Positions 1 through 7,654 of a stretch of 64,000 bases of DNA are shown here, piece after piece. Within the stretch, counting starts at the first letter, position 1. The number at the start of each line of letters is the position of its first letter. Source of the stretch: CAXBBB01 sp963815505. Lineage in GTDB: Bacteria > Bacteroidota > Rhodothermia > Rhodothermales > BA12. The stretch covers positions 62,001 through 126,000 of the forward strand of contig CAWFGU010000003.1 in assembly GCA_963815505.1 (NCBI GenBank), written 5' to 3'. The notes beneath the pieces are model-generated. The model did not search any database. It was given only the letters and a program-made list of their open reading frames with translations, and was not told the origin of the DNA. Made by a program: the position numbers and the translations under genes.

Positions 1-538
1 CGCCGTGACATCCGGTGCAATCGGCTGAGTAGCGCGCGCCCATCGACTGAGCGCAGTCCTCGATCACGAGCACGTCGTGGCGCCGGGCGATCTCCATGAT
101 CTGCGTCATCGCGCACGGTTGTCCGTAGAGGTGTACCGGCATGACGGCGCGCGTCCGAGGTGTGATCGCGGCCTCGATCTTGGCCGGATCGATGTTGAAC
201 GTGTCCGGGTCGATGTCGACGAAGACGGGCGTCGCGCCCAGCAGCGAGATGCTTTCGGCCGTCGCGAAGAACGTGAACGGCGTCGTGATCACCTCGTCGC
301 CCGGGCCGATGCCCAGCGCGCGCAGCCCGATCACCAGCGCGTCCGTTCCCGAGTTGACGCCGATGGCGTGCTTAGTCCCGAGATACGCAGCCGCCTCGGA
401 CTCGAACGCCGCCACCTCCGGCCCCATGATGAAGTGCGCCGAACGCATCACGCGCTCGGTTGCCGCGGTGAGGTCGTCCCACAGCGCGTCGATTTCGGGC
501 GTGAGGTCGAGAATCGGAATCGGCGAGAGGTCGCTCAT
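1..538 (-). CDS. wbpE: DegT/DnrJ/EryC1 family sugar aminotransferase, N-terminal part (WbpE/WlbC-like), cut by the left edge
   Basis: PLP-dependent aminotransferase that would install the 3-amino group on a 3-keto UDP-GlcNAcA intermediate (family knowledge). The visible N-terminal 179 residues begin MSDLSPIPILDLTPEID and carry the DegT-family hallmarks: a NSGTDAL phosphate-binding loop at about residue 62, the TTPFTFFATAES stretch, and the cofactor-binding aspartate in IEDCAQSMGA near residue 160. The catalytic lysine lies off the window. The ATG at 538 overlaps the stop of the upstream acetyltransferase gene in an ATGA junction, so the two are translationally coupled. Neighbouring oxidase and acetyltransferase genes point to the WbpB-WbpD-WbpE pathway rather than another DegT role. 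Confidence 0.9.
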   Translation of the reverse strand, partial: MSDLSPIPILDLTPEIDALWDDLTAATERVMRSAHFIMGPEVAAFESEAAAYLGTKHAIGVNSGTDALVIGLRALGIGPGDEVITTPFTFFATAESISLLGATPVFVDIDPDTFNIDPAKIEAAITPRTRAVMPVHLYGQPCAMTQIMEIARRHDVLVIEDCAQSMGARYSADCTGCHG

Positions 539-1212
539 GTGGTGAAGTCGGACTTGAAGGTGTCGTAAGACCGATCACCGGTCGCGAGGTCGGAGGAAAG
601 CGGCGACTCTTCGTCCACATCGAGGCAGCGGACGACCCCGCCTTCGAGCCGATAGCGCAGACCGGACTCGGGGCAGGCGGCAATCCCGTCGGCGGCGAAG
701 GCGAGGCGGTGCCCATGGCGGCTCATCCACCCGTGCGCGCGTCCGGGCGCCCCGACGACGAGGGCGTAGTCCGCCACGTCGCGCGTGACGACGGCTCCGG
801 CAGCGACGAAGCAGTAGCGCCCCAGCGTGACCCCGCACACGACGGTTGCGTTGGCGCCAACCGTCGCGCCTCGTCGAATGCGCGTCGTTTCGTAGAGCGA
901 GCGCCTGTTGACCTGACTGCGCGGATTGGTGACGTTGGTGAGCACGCAACTCGGCCCCAGAAATACGTCGTCCTCGACGATGCAGCCGCCGTAGACGGCG
1001 ACGTTGTTCTGGATCTTGACGTTGCTGCCGACGACCGCTCCGTCGGCCACGAATACGTTCTGGCCCAGCACGCACCGCTCGCCCACGACGGCGCCGCTCG
1101 ACACGTGGCAGAAGTGCCACACGCCTGTCCCCTCGCCGATGCGAGCCCCGGCATCGACGTAGGCGCTTGCGTGGATCCGAACGCCCGGCATCTCGGTGAT
1201 ACGCCCGCTCAT
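535..1212 (-). CDS. wbpD: UDP-2-acetamido-3-amino-2,3-dideoxy-glucuronate N-acetyltransferase (WbpD/WlbB-like left-handed beta-helix)
   Basis: Acetyl-CoA-dependent acylation of the 3-amino sugar nucleotide made by the neighbouring aminotransferase; cytoplasmic (family knowledge). The 225-residue product has the imperfect hexapeptide repeats of a left-handed beta-helix (for example VVGERCVLGQNVFVADGAVV, then IQNNVAVYGG and FVAAGAVVTRDV), ending in VVGAPGRAHGWMSRHG. The C-terminal tail holds CPESG and a later cysteine (VVRCLD), a pair often seen in this subfamily. I chose the ATG at 1212 (MSGRITEMPGV) because it overlaps the upstream stop in ATGA; a longer open frame upstream is only a shadow of the oxidase gene. 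The stop overlaps the next start by four bases. Confidence 0.9.
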   Translation of the reverse strand: MSGRITEMPGVRIHASAYVDAGARIGEGTGVWHFCHVSSGAVVGERCVLGQNVFVADGAVVGSNVKIQNNVAVYGGCIVEDDVFLGPSCVLTNVTNPRSQVNRRSLYETTRIRRGATVGANATVVCGVTLGRYCFVAAGAVVTRDVADYALVVGAPGRAHGWMSRHGHRLAFAADGIAACPESGLRYRLEGGVVRCLDVDEESPLSSDLATGDRSYDTFKSDFTT

Positions 1213-2165
1213 CGCCGATCTCCGAGCGTACGTTCGGTCATCGGATGCAGGCCGAGAGCAGGCGTAGACGAGGGCATCTCTGCGCGCAAACGGTCGACGA
1301 GTTCGATGGCGGGCCGGGCGTCCGAAATGCGGAAGCCGTTTCCGGCGAGTGTCCGCTCGTAAACGCGCGTGTGTAAGTCGCGAAAGCCGCCGCTGAACTC
1401 GACCTCTTCGCCGTCGACCGTGATGGAGCGATGCGTCATCTGCTCGCCGTCGGCTCCGCCGGGCAGATCGTCGGCGTCGAGCGACAGGAACCACTCCACG
1501 TCCGCGCCCGGCAACACCATCGCGCCGCCCATCTTCTCGGGCTGCGACAGATGGACTTCGCTCCGCTCAGGCGTGCCGAACAGCCACATCAGCAGATCGA
1601 AGAAGTGGACGCCGATGTTGGTCGCTACGCCGCCGCTCTTGGCCGGCTCGCCTTTCCAGCTGTACCCGTACCACCGGCCTCGGCTCGTGACGTACGTCAG
1701 CCGCACCTGACGACGCCCGTCGGACCTCTCGATCCGCTCTCTGAGCGCCACGAGCGACGGGTGGACGCGCAGTTGAAGAATCGTATTGACCGTCCCCTCG
1801 CTTTCGGCTTCCAGTTCTTCGAGCAGGTCGAGGTTGCGCGGTTTGAGCACGAGCGGTTTCTCGCAGATTGCGTGGGCGCCAATGCGCAGGGCGGTTCGGA
1901 TGTGCGCGTCGTGGAGGTGGTTGGGCGAGCACACGCTGACGTAGTGAACGCGGTCGGTCTCGCTCTTGCGGTAGAGTTTTTCCAAGTGCCGGTCGAAGCG
2001 TTCGTACTCGGTAAAAAACGCGGCGCGTGGGAAGTAGCTGTCGATGATGCCGACCGAGTCGTGCGGGTCGACGGCGGCGACGAGGACGTTTGCGGTGTCG
2101 CGGATCGCTTGGAGGTGGCGCGGTGCTATGTAGCCCGCCAGTCCGGTCAGCGCGAAGTTGGGCAT
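1209..2165 (-). CDS. wbpB: Gfo/Idh/MocA oxidoreductase, UDP-GlcNAcA 3-dehydrogenase (WbpB/WlbA-like)
   Basis: NAD-dependent oxidation of UDP-GlcNAcA at C3, the first dedicated step to UDP-2,3-diacetamido-2,3-dideoxy-glucuronate (family knowledge). The 318-residue protein opens with MPNFALTGLAGYIAPRH, the WlbA-type nucleotide loop, and has the Gfo/Idh/MocA signature CEKPLVLK near residue 105 and the catalytic-domain segments GGVATNIGVHFFDLL and GYSWKGEPAKSGG. The ATG at 2165 is preferred over a longer frame to 2195: it sits 27 bases after a good -7 element (TACCTTTG) and matches where the family starts. It is first in a three-gene overlapping operon with wbpD and wbpE. The wbpA dehydrogenase and any epimerase are not in view. 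Confidence 0.9.
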   Translation of the reverse strand: MPNFALTGLAGYIAPRHLQAIRDTANVLVAAVDPHDSVGIIDSYFPRAAFFTEYERFDRHLEKLYRKSETDRVHYVSVCSPNHLHDAHIRTALRIGAHAICEKPLVLKPRNLDLLEELEAESEGTVNTILQLRVHPSLVALRERIERSDGRRQVRLTYVTSRGRWYGYSWKGEPAKSGGVATNIGVHFFDLLMWLFGTPERSEVHLSQPEKMGGAMVLPGADVEWFLSLDADDLPGGADGEQMTHRSITVDGEEVEFSGGFRDLHTRVYERTLAGNGFRISDARPAIELVDRLRAEMPSSTPALGLHPMTERTLGDRR

Positions 2166-2192
2166 GGGAAGGAGAGCGGGCGAGTGGCAGCG

Positions 2193-2200
2193 CAAAGGTA
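2193..2200 (-). promoter_or_regulatory. Bacteroidetes-type -7 promoter element for wbpB operon
   Basis: Read on the minus strand this is TACCTTTG, an exact match to the Bacteroidetes -7 consensus TAnnTTTG. It ends 27 bases before the wbpB ATG, which predicts a short leader of about 20 nt. No convincing -33 TTTG at the usual spacing was found. Confidence 0.55.
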
Positions 2201-2340
2201 CGCACGCCGCGTTCCAAGCCGAGCCGCCAGGTCGTCACGCCGCGCTCACAGTTGGACGAATCAGCAAACCTATCGCCTGGTAATACAACACACTACGGCG
2301 CAGCCAACTCGCCCTTTCCCACACCAACCACCGATACCCT

Positions 2341-2865
2341 ATGAGCACGCCCCGTAACCTACACGACCTCTACGTCGAACAGCTCAAAGACCTCTATAGC
2401 GCCGAGTCGCAACTGATGGACGCGCTGCCCAAGATGGCGAAGAGTGCGACCAATCCCGAACTCAAATCCGCTTTTACCACTCATCTCGAGCAGACCAAGC
2501 GCCAGCGCGACCGCGTCGAGCAGATCCTCGACGGATTGGGCGAGAAAACGGGTGGCCACAAATGCCAGGCGATGGAAGGCATCATCAAAGAGTCGACTAG
2601 TTGGCTCAAGGAGACCAACAACGTGCTCGCCAGCGATGCGCCGCCATCAGTCATCGACGCTGGCCTGATCGCCAACGCCCAGCGCGCCGAGCACTACGAG
2701 ATCGCGGGCTATGGAACGGTCTGCCAGTTCGCCGAAGCATTGGGACGCTCAAAAGATAAAGCACTGCTCGGCCAGACGCTCGAGGAAGAGGAGCAAACCG
2801 ACCTGCTGCTGACCAAAATTGCCAAGGAATCCGTCAACCCCGACGCACTTACGGCCGACGCTTGA
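2341..2865 (+). CDS. DUF892 / YciF-YciE-type ferritin-like stress protein
   Basis: Four-helix-bundle protein of the DUF892 (YciE/YciF) family, generally linked to general stress in bacteria; its chemistry is not settled. The 174 residues match the usual family length and carry the typical opening LHDLYVEQLKDLYSAE, then HLEQTKRQRDRVEQIL, KCQAMEGIIKE, and the central AEHYEIAGYGTVCQFAEAL, where Glu and His residues (E-Q at positions 17 and 24, AEHYE near 119) could form a di-iron site. The ATG at 2341 begins MSTPRNLHDLY. It stands alone, divergent from wbpB; a hairpin with a TTCG loop follows its stop. Confidence 0.88.
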   Translation: MSTPRNLHDLYVEQLKDLYSAESQLMDALPKMAKSATNPELKSAFTTHLEQTKRQRDRVEQILDGLGEKTGGHKCQAMEGIIKESTSWLKETNNVLASDAPPSVIDAGLIANAQRAEHYEIAGYGTVCQFAEALGRSKDKALLGQTLEEEEQTDLLLTKIAKESVNPDALTADA

Positions 2866-3377
2866 TTCGCACCCCTAAAAGCTCCTCTATGTGGCGGCTC
2901 TGCTTCGGCAGGACCGCCACGCTGCGTTAGGGACCCTTGTGCGTGGATGGTGTAGCTGAGTCGCTGGAAATTAGGAAGGCGTCGATGTTTGACGCGCGAA
3001 AGGCGAGAGTGAGCGACAAGCCGATCTGTCAAGGCGCGCGAACCGGTGAAGGAGATCACGCAGTAAGCAAACGTTCCGTCACAGCCTCTTCGTCTGGGTC
3101 AGCCAGGGCGATCCAGCCCAGCGCAGAGAGGCGGTTTCGGAGCCGCTCACAAGGCCGCGAAACGAACTCTCAACGCCCTCTAACTCCGACTTCTCAGTCG
3201 CGGAAGTCGTAACCCGATGCAGAGCGTCCGAGCACGCTGCATCGAGAACCGAGGCCTAATTGCCCCCATCGCCCTCAACTCACCGATTGACCTGAGGCGC
3301 ACACTCCTCTGGCACGGTCCTCCCATAGCAACCCCGTCCTAAAAGAGGCGTTTAGACGCGCGACTTACCGACGTTCT
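2866..3377. other. 512-bp stretch without a convincing gene; three hairpins
   Basis: Open frames here are short, lack family features and are rich in R/S as expected of shadows. Three inverted repeats are visible: 2891-2920 (GTGGCGG with CCGCCAC, TTCG loop), 3187-3209 (CGACTTC with GAAGTCG) and 3215-3244 (CGATGCAG-A-GCGT against ACGCTGCATCG). No tRNA or rRNA-like pattern was recognised. Confidence 0.5.
2891..2920 (+). terminator. Stem-loop after DUF892 gene, possible terminator without clear T-run
   Basis: GTGGCGG pairs with CCGCCAC; after two mismatches the stem continues and closes on a CTTCGG-like tetraloop, an unusually stable loop. It lies 26 bases after the stop codon. There is no following T tract, so termination is inferred only from position and stability. 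Confidence 0.4.
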
Positions 3378-4383
3378 ATGCCGCTTCGCATCGCCCTCGT
3401 ATACGACACGTTCGACGCCTACGAGTGGCAGCGCGGCGATCCGCCCGACGCCGACGCCGAGTTCGAACCGGTCGAGACCGTCGACGCGCTGTGCGACGCC
3501 CTTTGCGCGCTGGGCCACGAGCCAATTCGCATCGGCACGGCGCATGACTTGCTAGAAGGCGCTGCCGAGGCTGGAGTGCGACGCTGGACTGAGCATCGCC
3601 GAAGCATCTGGATCGCGCAACCGAGAAGGCTACGCACCGACGCTGTTCGAGATGGCGAACCTGCCGTTCGTCGGCTCGGACGCGCTGACGATGTCGCTTT
3701 CGCTAGACAAGGCGTGGACGCACCGGATCGTGTCGGCTGACGGCGTGCGCGTGCCTGACTGGCGTTCTTTCGACGAGTCAGAAGTCATCGACCCACAAGA
3801 CCTGCCGCCGTTTCCGCTCTTCGTCAAACCACGCGGCGAAGGGTCGGCGATGGGTATCGGACCGACGAGCAAAGTAGCCGACGTAGCCGATTTGCGAGCC
3901 GAGGTCGCCCGCGTCACGCGCACGTACCGCCAACCGGCGCTGGTCGAGCGCTTCGTCGAAGGATCGGAGTTTACTATCGGCGTGACGCACGACGGCGCCC
4001 GTATCCTTCCGGCTCTGCAACGCGCAACCGACCGCACAACGGGCATCGGGCTGCACGCGCTCGAGGCACGTGGAAGCAGCTACGGCCGCGACCAACCCGA
4101 ACGTGCATACGACGTGGCCTCGGTCCTCACGCCCGAACTGGAAGCCGAGTTAGCCGATCAAACGATGCGCGCCTTCCGCGCGCTGGGCTGCCGCGACTTC
4201 GCCCGAATGGACTTCCGTGTCGACCCCCAAGGCACGCCGTTTTTCCTCGAGGCCAATCCTCTGCCGACGTTTGCTCCGGACGGAACGTTCGCCATCGTCG
4301 CCGAGCTACTCGGCCAGTCCTACGAGATGTTTCTGGGCGATGTGCTCGAAGCCGCATTCGAACGGGCGATGTCCAATCCGTGA
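3378..4383 (+). pseudogene. D-alanine-D-alanine ligase-like ATP-grasp enzyme, one frameshift near 3558
   Basis: ATP-grasp ligase related to D-Ala-D-Ala ligases; substrate unproven. The first frame (MPLRIALVYDTFDAYEW to HDLLE) breaks near 3558, and the second frame resumes as LECDAGLSIAEASGSRNREG then YAPTLFEMANLPFVGSDAL, exactly the family continuation. Dropping one G from the GG at about 3558-3559 joins them into 334 residues. Downstream are FVKPRGEGSAMGIG (ATP/phosphate loop), VERFVEG, and the metal-binding FLEANPLPTF near the C-terminus. Because both halves are well conserved, I think the extra base is probably an assembly error rather than inactivation, but the sequence as given does not encode an intact enzyme. 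In reading order the next genes are a zinc ribbon and kamA. Confidence 0.8.
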
Positions 4384-4460
4384 AAAGCGTCCACTCTCCG
4401 AGCGCTGACATCTTCCGATCCGCCGAACGCGTTGACGCGCACCACATTTGATCTTCCACT

Positions 4461-4661
4461 ATGCCCGAACCCACCTGCCCCTGCGGCCACGGCAAAACGC
4501 ACCCGCTCGTTCACCTGGTCCCCTCGTACAGCGCGTGGGGCTGGCTGTGGCTGTTCGCGGGCGCGACTAAGCAGCCCAAAAGGGCCGCGTACACGTGCCG
4601 TCGCTGCAAGACCGTTCTCGAAACGACGCGCGATCCCGCCATCCTCCGCTCCCTCCGCTAG
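4461..4661 (+). CDS. Small double-CxxC-type zinc-ribbon protein, unknown function
   Basis: A 66-residue protein with two cysteine pairs: CPCGHGKTH near the N-terminus and CRRC near residue 47, separated by a hydrophobic tryptophan-rich stretch (SAWGWLWLFAG). The arrangement suggests a small zinc-binding knuckle. The ATG at 4461 is in frame with no competing start. Its TAG stop overlaps the GTG of the radical-SAM gene (TAGTG), so the two are probably co-translated. I do not recognise a named family. Confidence that it is real comes from the clean overlap and cysteine spacing. Confidence 0.65.
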   Translation: MPEPTCPCGHGKTHPLVHLVPSYSAWGWLWLFAGATKQPKRAAYTCRRCKTVLETTRDPAILRSLR

Positions 4662-5887
4662 TGCCGCCCCCCTTTCCGACCACGACACCTCCGTTCGCCG
4701 TCGACACTGCCGACTGGGCCGACTGGCGCTGGCACATGCAAAACCGCGTCCACGACGAAGCTGAGTTGCGCCGATACGTCACGCCGACAACAGACGAACT
4801 GGGCGCCATCGAGGCCACGCGCGGCATCTTCCGCTGGAACGTCACACCGCACTACGCGAGCCTGATCGACCCGTCCGACCCCAACGACCCCATCCGCAAG
4901 CAAGTCGTGCCGACGATGGCCGAGATGCAGCCCGACATCGTCGGCGTCGAGGACCCGCTCGAAGAAGTCGCGCACAGCCCGGTCAAGAACCTCATCCACA
5001 ACTACCGCGATAGGGTCGCCTTCTGCGTTACGGCCGAGTGCGCGATCTACTGCCGCTACTGTCTGCGCAAGCGCATGGTCGGCGACGGCGAGATGATGAT
5101 GCGCAAGTCCGAACTGCGCGACGCTCTCGCCTACCTGCGCGAGCACGACGAAATCCGAGACGTACTCCTCACCGGCGGCGACCCGCTGACGATGGGCGAC
5201 AAAGCCCTCGCGTGGCTTCTGGGTGAGTTGCGGGGCATTGAGCACATCGAGATCGTTCGCATCGGCAGTCGGATTCCGGTCAAGCTACCGCAGCGCATTA
5301 CGCCCAAGCTGTGCGCGATTTTGCGCGACCACCATCCGGTCTGGCTCAACACGCACTTCAACCATCCGCGCGAACTGTCTGCCGAGTCCGAAACCGCTCT
5401 CGACCGGTTATTGGGCGCGGGCGTCCCCGTCGGCAACCAGACCGTCCTGCTCCGAGGCATCAACGACGACGAGCCGACGCTGCGCGCCCTCCTCAACGGA
5501 TTGGTCCGCCTGCGCGTGCGACCCTACTACCTTTACCAGGCCCAACTGATCGGCGGCACGGCCCACCTGCGCACGTCCATCGAACGCGGAATGCGGTTGA
5601 TGCACGAGCTCCAGGGCACGACGACCGGCTTTGCAATCCCCCGCTACGTGCTCGACACCCCGTTCGGCAAAGTCCCGCTCGACGGCAGTTACGTGATGGG
5701 CCGAGCCGGCGAGCGCGTCGTGATGCGCACTACGCGAGGCGAAGTCTGGGCCGAACCCAACCCGCTCCCGCCCGGCGAAAACGAACCCTTCCGTCTGCCC
5801 CGGATCGAACTGCCGCGCGACGCCCACACGCTTCCTGCCGGAGCCCCGACGTTCGTCCCCACACCATACGAACCGGAGGCGGTGTGA
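4661..5887 (+). CDS. kamA: KamA-family radical SAM protein (lysine 2,3-aminomutase-like)
   Basis: Radical SAM/PLP aminomutase family; the likely reaction is interconversion of L-lysine and L-beta-lysine, though the EF-P-modifying EpmB is a relative. The 408 residues are close to lysine 2,3-aminomutase length rather than the shorter EpmB. The [4Fe-4S] motif CAIYCRYC is at about residue 127, followed by LTGGDPLTM (SAM-binding GGD), HFNHPREL, and YYLYQAQL near residue 293. The segment VLDTPFGKVPL is in the place of the substrate-contacting aspartate. I chose the GTG at 4661, overlapping the preceding stop; an upstream open frame is a shadow of the zinc-ribbon gene. The stop overlaps the next ATG (TGATG). 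Beta-lysine derivatives serve as osmolytes in some microbes, but no acetyltransferase for that sits next door. Confidence 0.85.
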   Translation: MPPPFPTTTPPFAVDTADWADWRWHMQNRVHDEAELRRYVTPTTDELGAIEATRGIFRWNVTPHYASLIDPSDPNDPIRKQVVPTMAEMQPDIVGVEDPLEEVAHSPVKNLIHNYRDRVAFCVTAECAIYCRYCLRKRMVGDGEMMMRKSELRDALAYLREHDEIRDVLLTGGDPLTMGDKALAWLLGELRGIEHIEIVRIGSRIPVKLPQRITPKLCAILRDHHPVWLNTHFNHPRELSAESETALDRLLGAGVPVGNQTVLLRGINDDEPTLRALLNGLVRLRVRPYYLYQAQLIGGTAHLRTSIERGMRLMHELQGTTTGFAIPRYVLDTPFGKVPLDGSYVMGRAGERVVMRTTRGEVWAEPNPLPPGENEPFRLPRIELPRDAHTLPAGAPTFVPTPYEPEAV

Positions 5888-6511
5888 TGCGATGGCTGTG
5901 GATTGTCTGCCTGCTGCCCATGTCGGCCGCAAACGCCCAACCCGTAGGGGCGACGCGGGACGGCGACCGGTCATGCACGGGTTTCAATCGTCGCGGGCGA
6001 CGCAAGCGGCGCCTCTACTCGAAATGGTGACTACTGGTCGGTAGTGGCTGACACTGTTCGCCGCGACCCTGACGTAGCGCTCCGGCGCTCGCTGCTGGCG
6101 CCCGGCTGGGGGCAACTCTACAACGGCGATGCCTACAAACTGCCATTCGTCTGGGGCGGACTAGCGGCGTTCGGCGGCTTGGCGATCTACAACGAGCGCG
6201 AGTATCGGCGCATGCAGCGCGTCGTGCGGTTTGCGGAGTTTCCCAAACAGTACCCCGAGAATGCCTCCGACGCTGCGGCCTATCAGGCGTTCATCGACGC
6301 CGGGCGGACGGCGCCGCTGATCGACCTGCGCGATTCTTTTCGGCGCTCGCGTGACCTTTCGGTCGTTCGCTTCGGCCTATGGTATGCCCTCACCGCCATC
6401 GACGCGTACGTGAGCGCTCACCTGTCGGACTTCGACGCCGATCCCGACTTCCGCCTCACACTCTCTCCCACGCCCGACGCCCTCTATCTGAACGTCGTCG
6501 TCCGCTTCTGA
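5887..6511 (+). CDS. DUF5683-type membrane protein with signal peptide; probable frameshift near 5965-5985
   Basis: The main body (from about 6030) is a DUF5683-like protein: LRRSLLAPGWGQLYNGDAYK followed by a hydrophobic FVWGGLAAFGGLAIYNER and a second hydrophobic part near FGLWYALTAIDAYVSAHL. Its own in-frame start would be a GTG at 6044 with no leader. Directly upstream, overlapping the kamA stop (TGATG), an ATG at 5887 encodes a clear signal peptide (MRWLWIVCLLPMSAANAQ) that runs into a stop at 6028-6030 in the neighbouring frame. A single extra base between about 5950 and 5985 would join both into a 207-residue secreted or envelope protein, and the total length 625 = 3n+1 agrees. If no error exists, only 6044-6511 is the gene. 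Function unknown. Confidence 0.65.
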
Positions 6512-6523
6512 ACCGTCCTTTCC

Positions 6524-7639
6524 ATGGCTCGACTGCTGTACGCCCTGAGCGGGCAAGGCCGCGGCCACGCTTCGCGCACGCGCGCGATGGTGGACGCCCT
6601 GCGCGCGCGTGGCCATACGGTCCGGCTGGCCTGTGGAGGAGCCAATGCCGAGCGTTTTGAGAGTCAGGGCGAACCTGTCCTGCGCTTGCCGACGCTCGAG
6701 CAGGTGATCAGAGGCAACGGCGTGTCGATGACGCGCACATTCGCCCGCAACCTGCCGCGCGTGTTGTCCGCGCCGCGGACGCTAAACCGCCTCGAACGCG
6801 CCCTGTCCGACTGGCAGCCCGATGCCGTCGTTACAGACTTCGAGCCTTTCGCGCCGCGCGCCGCCCGTCGGCTGGGCCTACCGGTCGCCTCGGTGGATCA
6901 TCAGCATCTGCTTACCCATACCAACTGGCAAGCCGATCTAAGCGCGTCTCCCAACGCCCGGTTCATCCGGCTGGTGGTCGATGCGATGACGATACACGCC
7001 GACGCGACCGTCGTTACCTCGTTTTATTTCCCAACCGGCACGCGCGACGTCCTCCTCGTCGACCCGATTCTGGGAGACGACGTGGTGCAGCTTTCGCCTA
7101 CGGACGACGGACCGCTGCTTGTCTACGCCAACTCGCCGGAGGGATTGGAGCCGATGACGCGCGCCCTCGGCACGCTTGGTATTCCGATCGTCGCCTACGG
7201 TCTTAAGCGGATCGCAGACGAGGACATCGTCTACCGTTCGCCCTCCCGCTCCGGTTTTCTCGCCGATCTCGAACGCGCGCGCGGCGTCGTCTGCACGGCA
7301 GGCTTCACGCTCCTCGCCGAGTGTCGCCACCTGGGAAAGGCCGTACTCGCGATGCCCAACGGTGGAGTCTTCGAGCAAACGCTCAACGCAATCCACGCAC
7401 AGCGGCAGGGTTGGGGGCAAGTCGCTTCGGGACCAACCCCGACCTCTGGCGAACTAAGCGCTTTTCTGGACTTCGCCGCCTCTCCGCAACGACGTGCTCC
7501 CAATACGCGTACGGGCACGACAGAGGCTGTACGCGCAGTCGAACGCCTCCTCCCCATGCCACCCGTTCGAATTGCGCGCCCCTTTCCGGCTGTTCGAGCC
7601 GCCCTCCACCACGCGCCGCTCGCGGTCGCTGCCGCCTGA
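6524..7639 (+). CDS. MurG/GT1-like glycosyltransferase
   Basis: Predicted GT-B-fold glycosyltransferase of 371 residues. The N-terminus LLYALSGQGRGHASRTRAM is the GxGHxxR loop shared by MurG, MGT and related UDP-sugar transferases. The C-terminal nucleotide-binding half shows VCTAGFTLLAECRHLGKAVLAMPNGGVFEQTLNA, the region that contacts the sugar nucleotide (G-F-T-L-x-E and the E-Q-x-x-N motif). The donor and acceptor cannot be told from sequence. It lies 15 bp upstream of the serine palmitoyltransferase gene, so a lipid acceptor such as ceramide is a reasonable hypothesis. The ATG at 6524 follows the DUF5683 stop by 12 bp. Confidence 0.75.
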   Translation: MARLLYALSGQGRGHASRTRAMVDALRARGHTVRLACGGANAERFESQGEPVLRLPTLEQVIRGNGVSMTRTFARNLPRVLSAPRTLNRLERALSDWQPDAVVTDFEPFAPRAARRLGLPVASVDHQHLLTHTNWQADLSASPNARFIRLVVDAMTIHADATVVTSFYFPTGTRDVLLVDPILGDDVVQLSPTDDGPLLVYANSPEGLEPMTRALGTLGIPIVAYGLKRIADEDIVYRSPSRSGFLADLERARGVVCTAGFTLLAECRHLGKAVLAMPNGGVFEQTLNAIHAQRQGWGQVASGPTPTSGELSAFLDFAASPQRRAPNTRTGTTEAVRAVERLLPMPPVRIARPFPAVRAALHHAPLAVAAA

Positions 7640-7654
7640 CTTCATTCCACCGAT

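Noticed and set aside
535..1494. Longer N-terminal start (319 aa) for the WbpD-like gene
   Set aside because: Residues before the ATG at 1212 are low-complexity R-rich antisense to the WbpB gene, and the 1212 start overlaps the upstream stop in ATGA.
2937..3212. 91-aa open frame between the DUF892 and ATP-grasp genes
   Set aside because: Composition rich in R/S/Q with no family features; it spans a hairpin-rich stretch.
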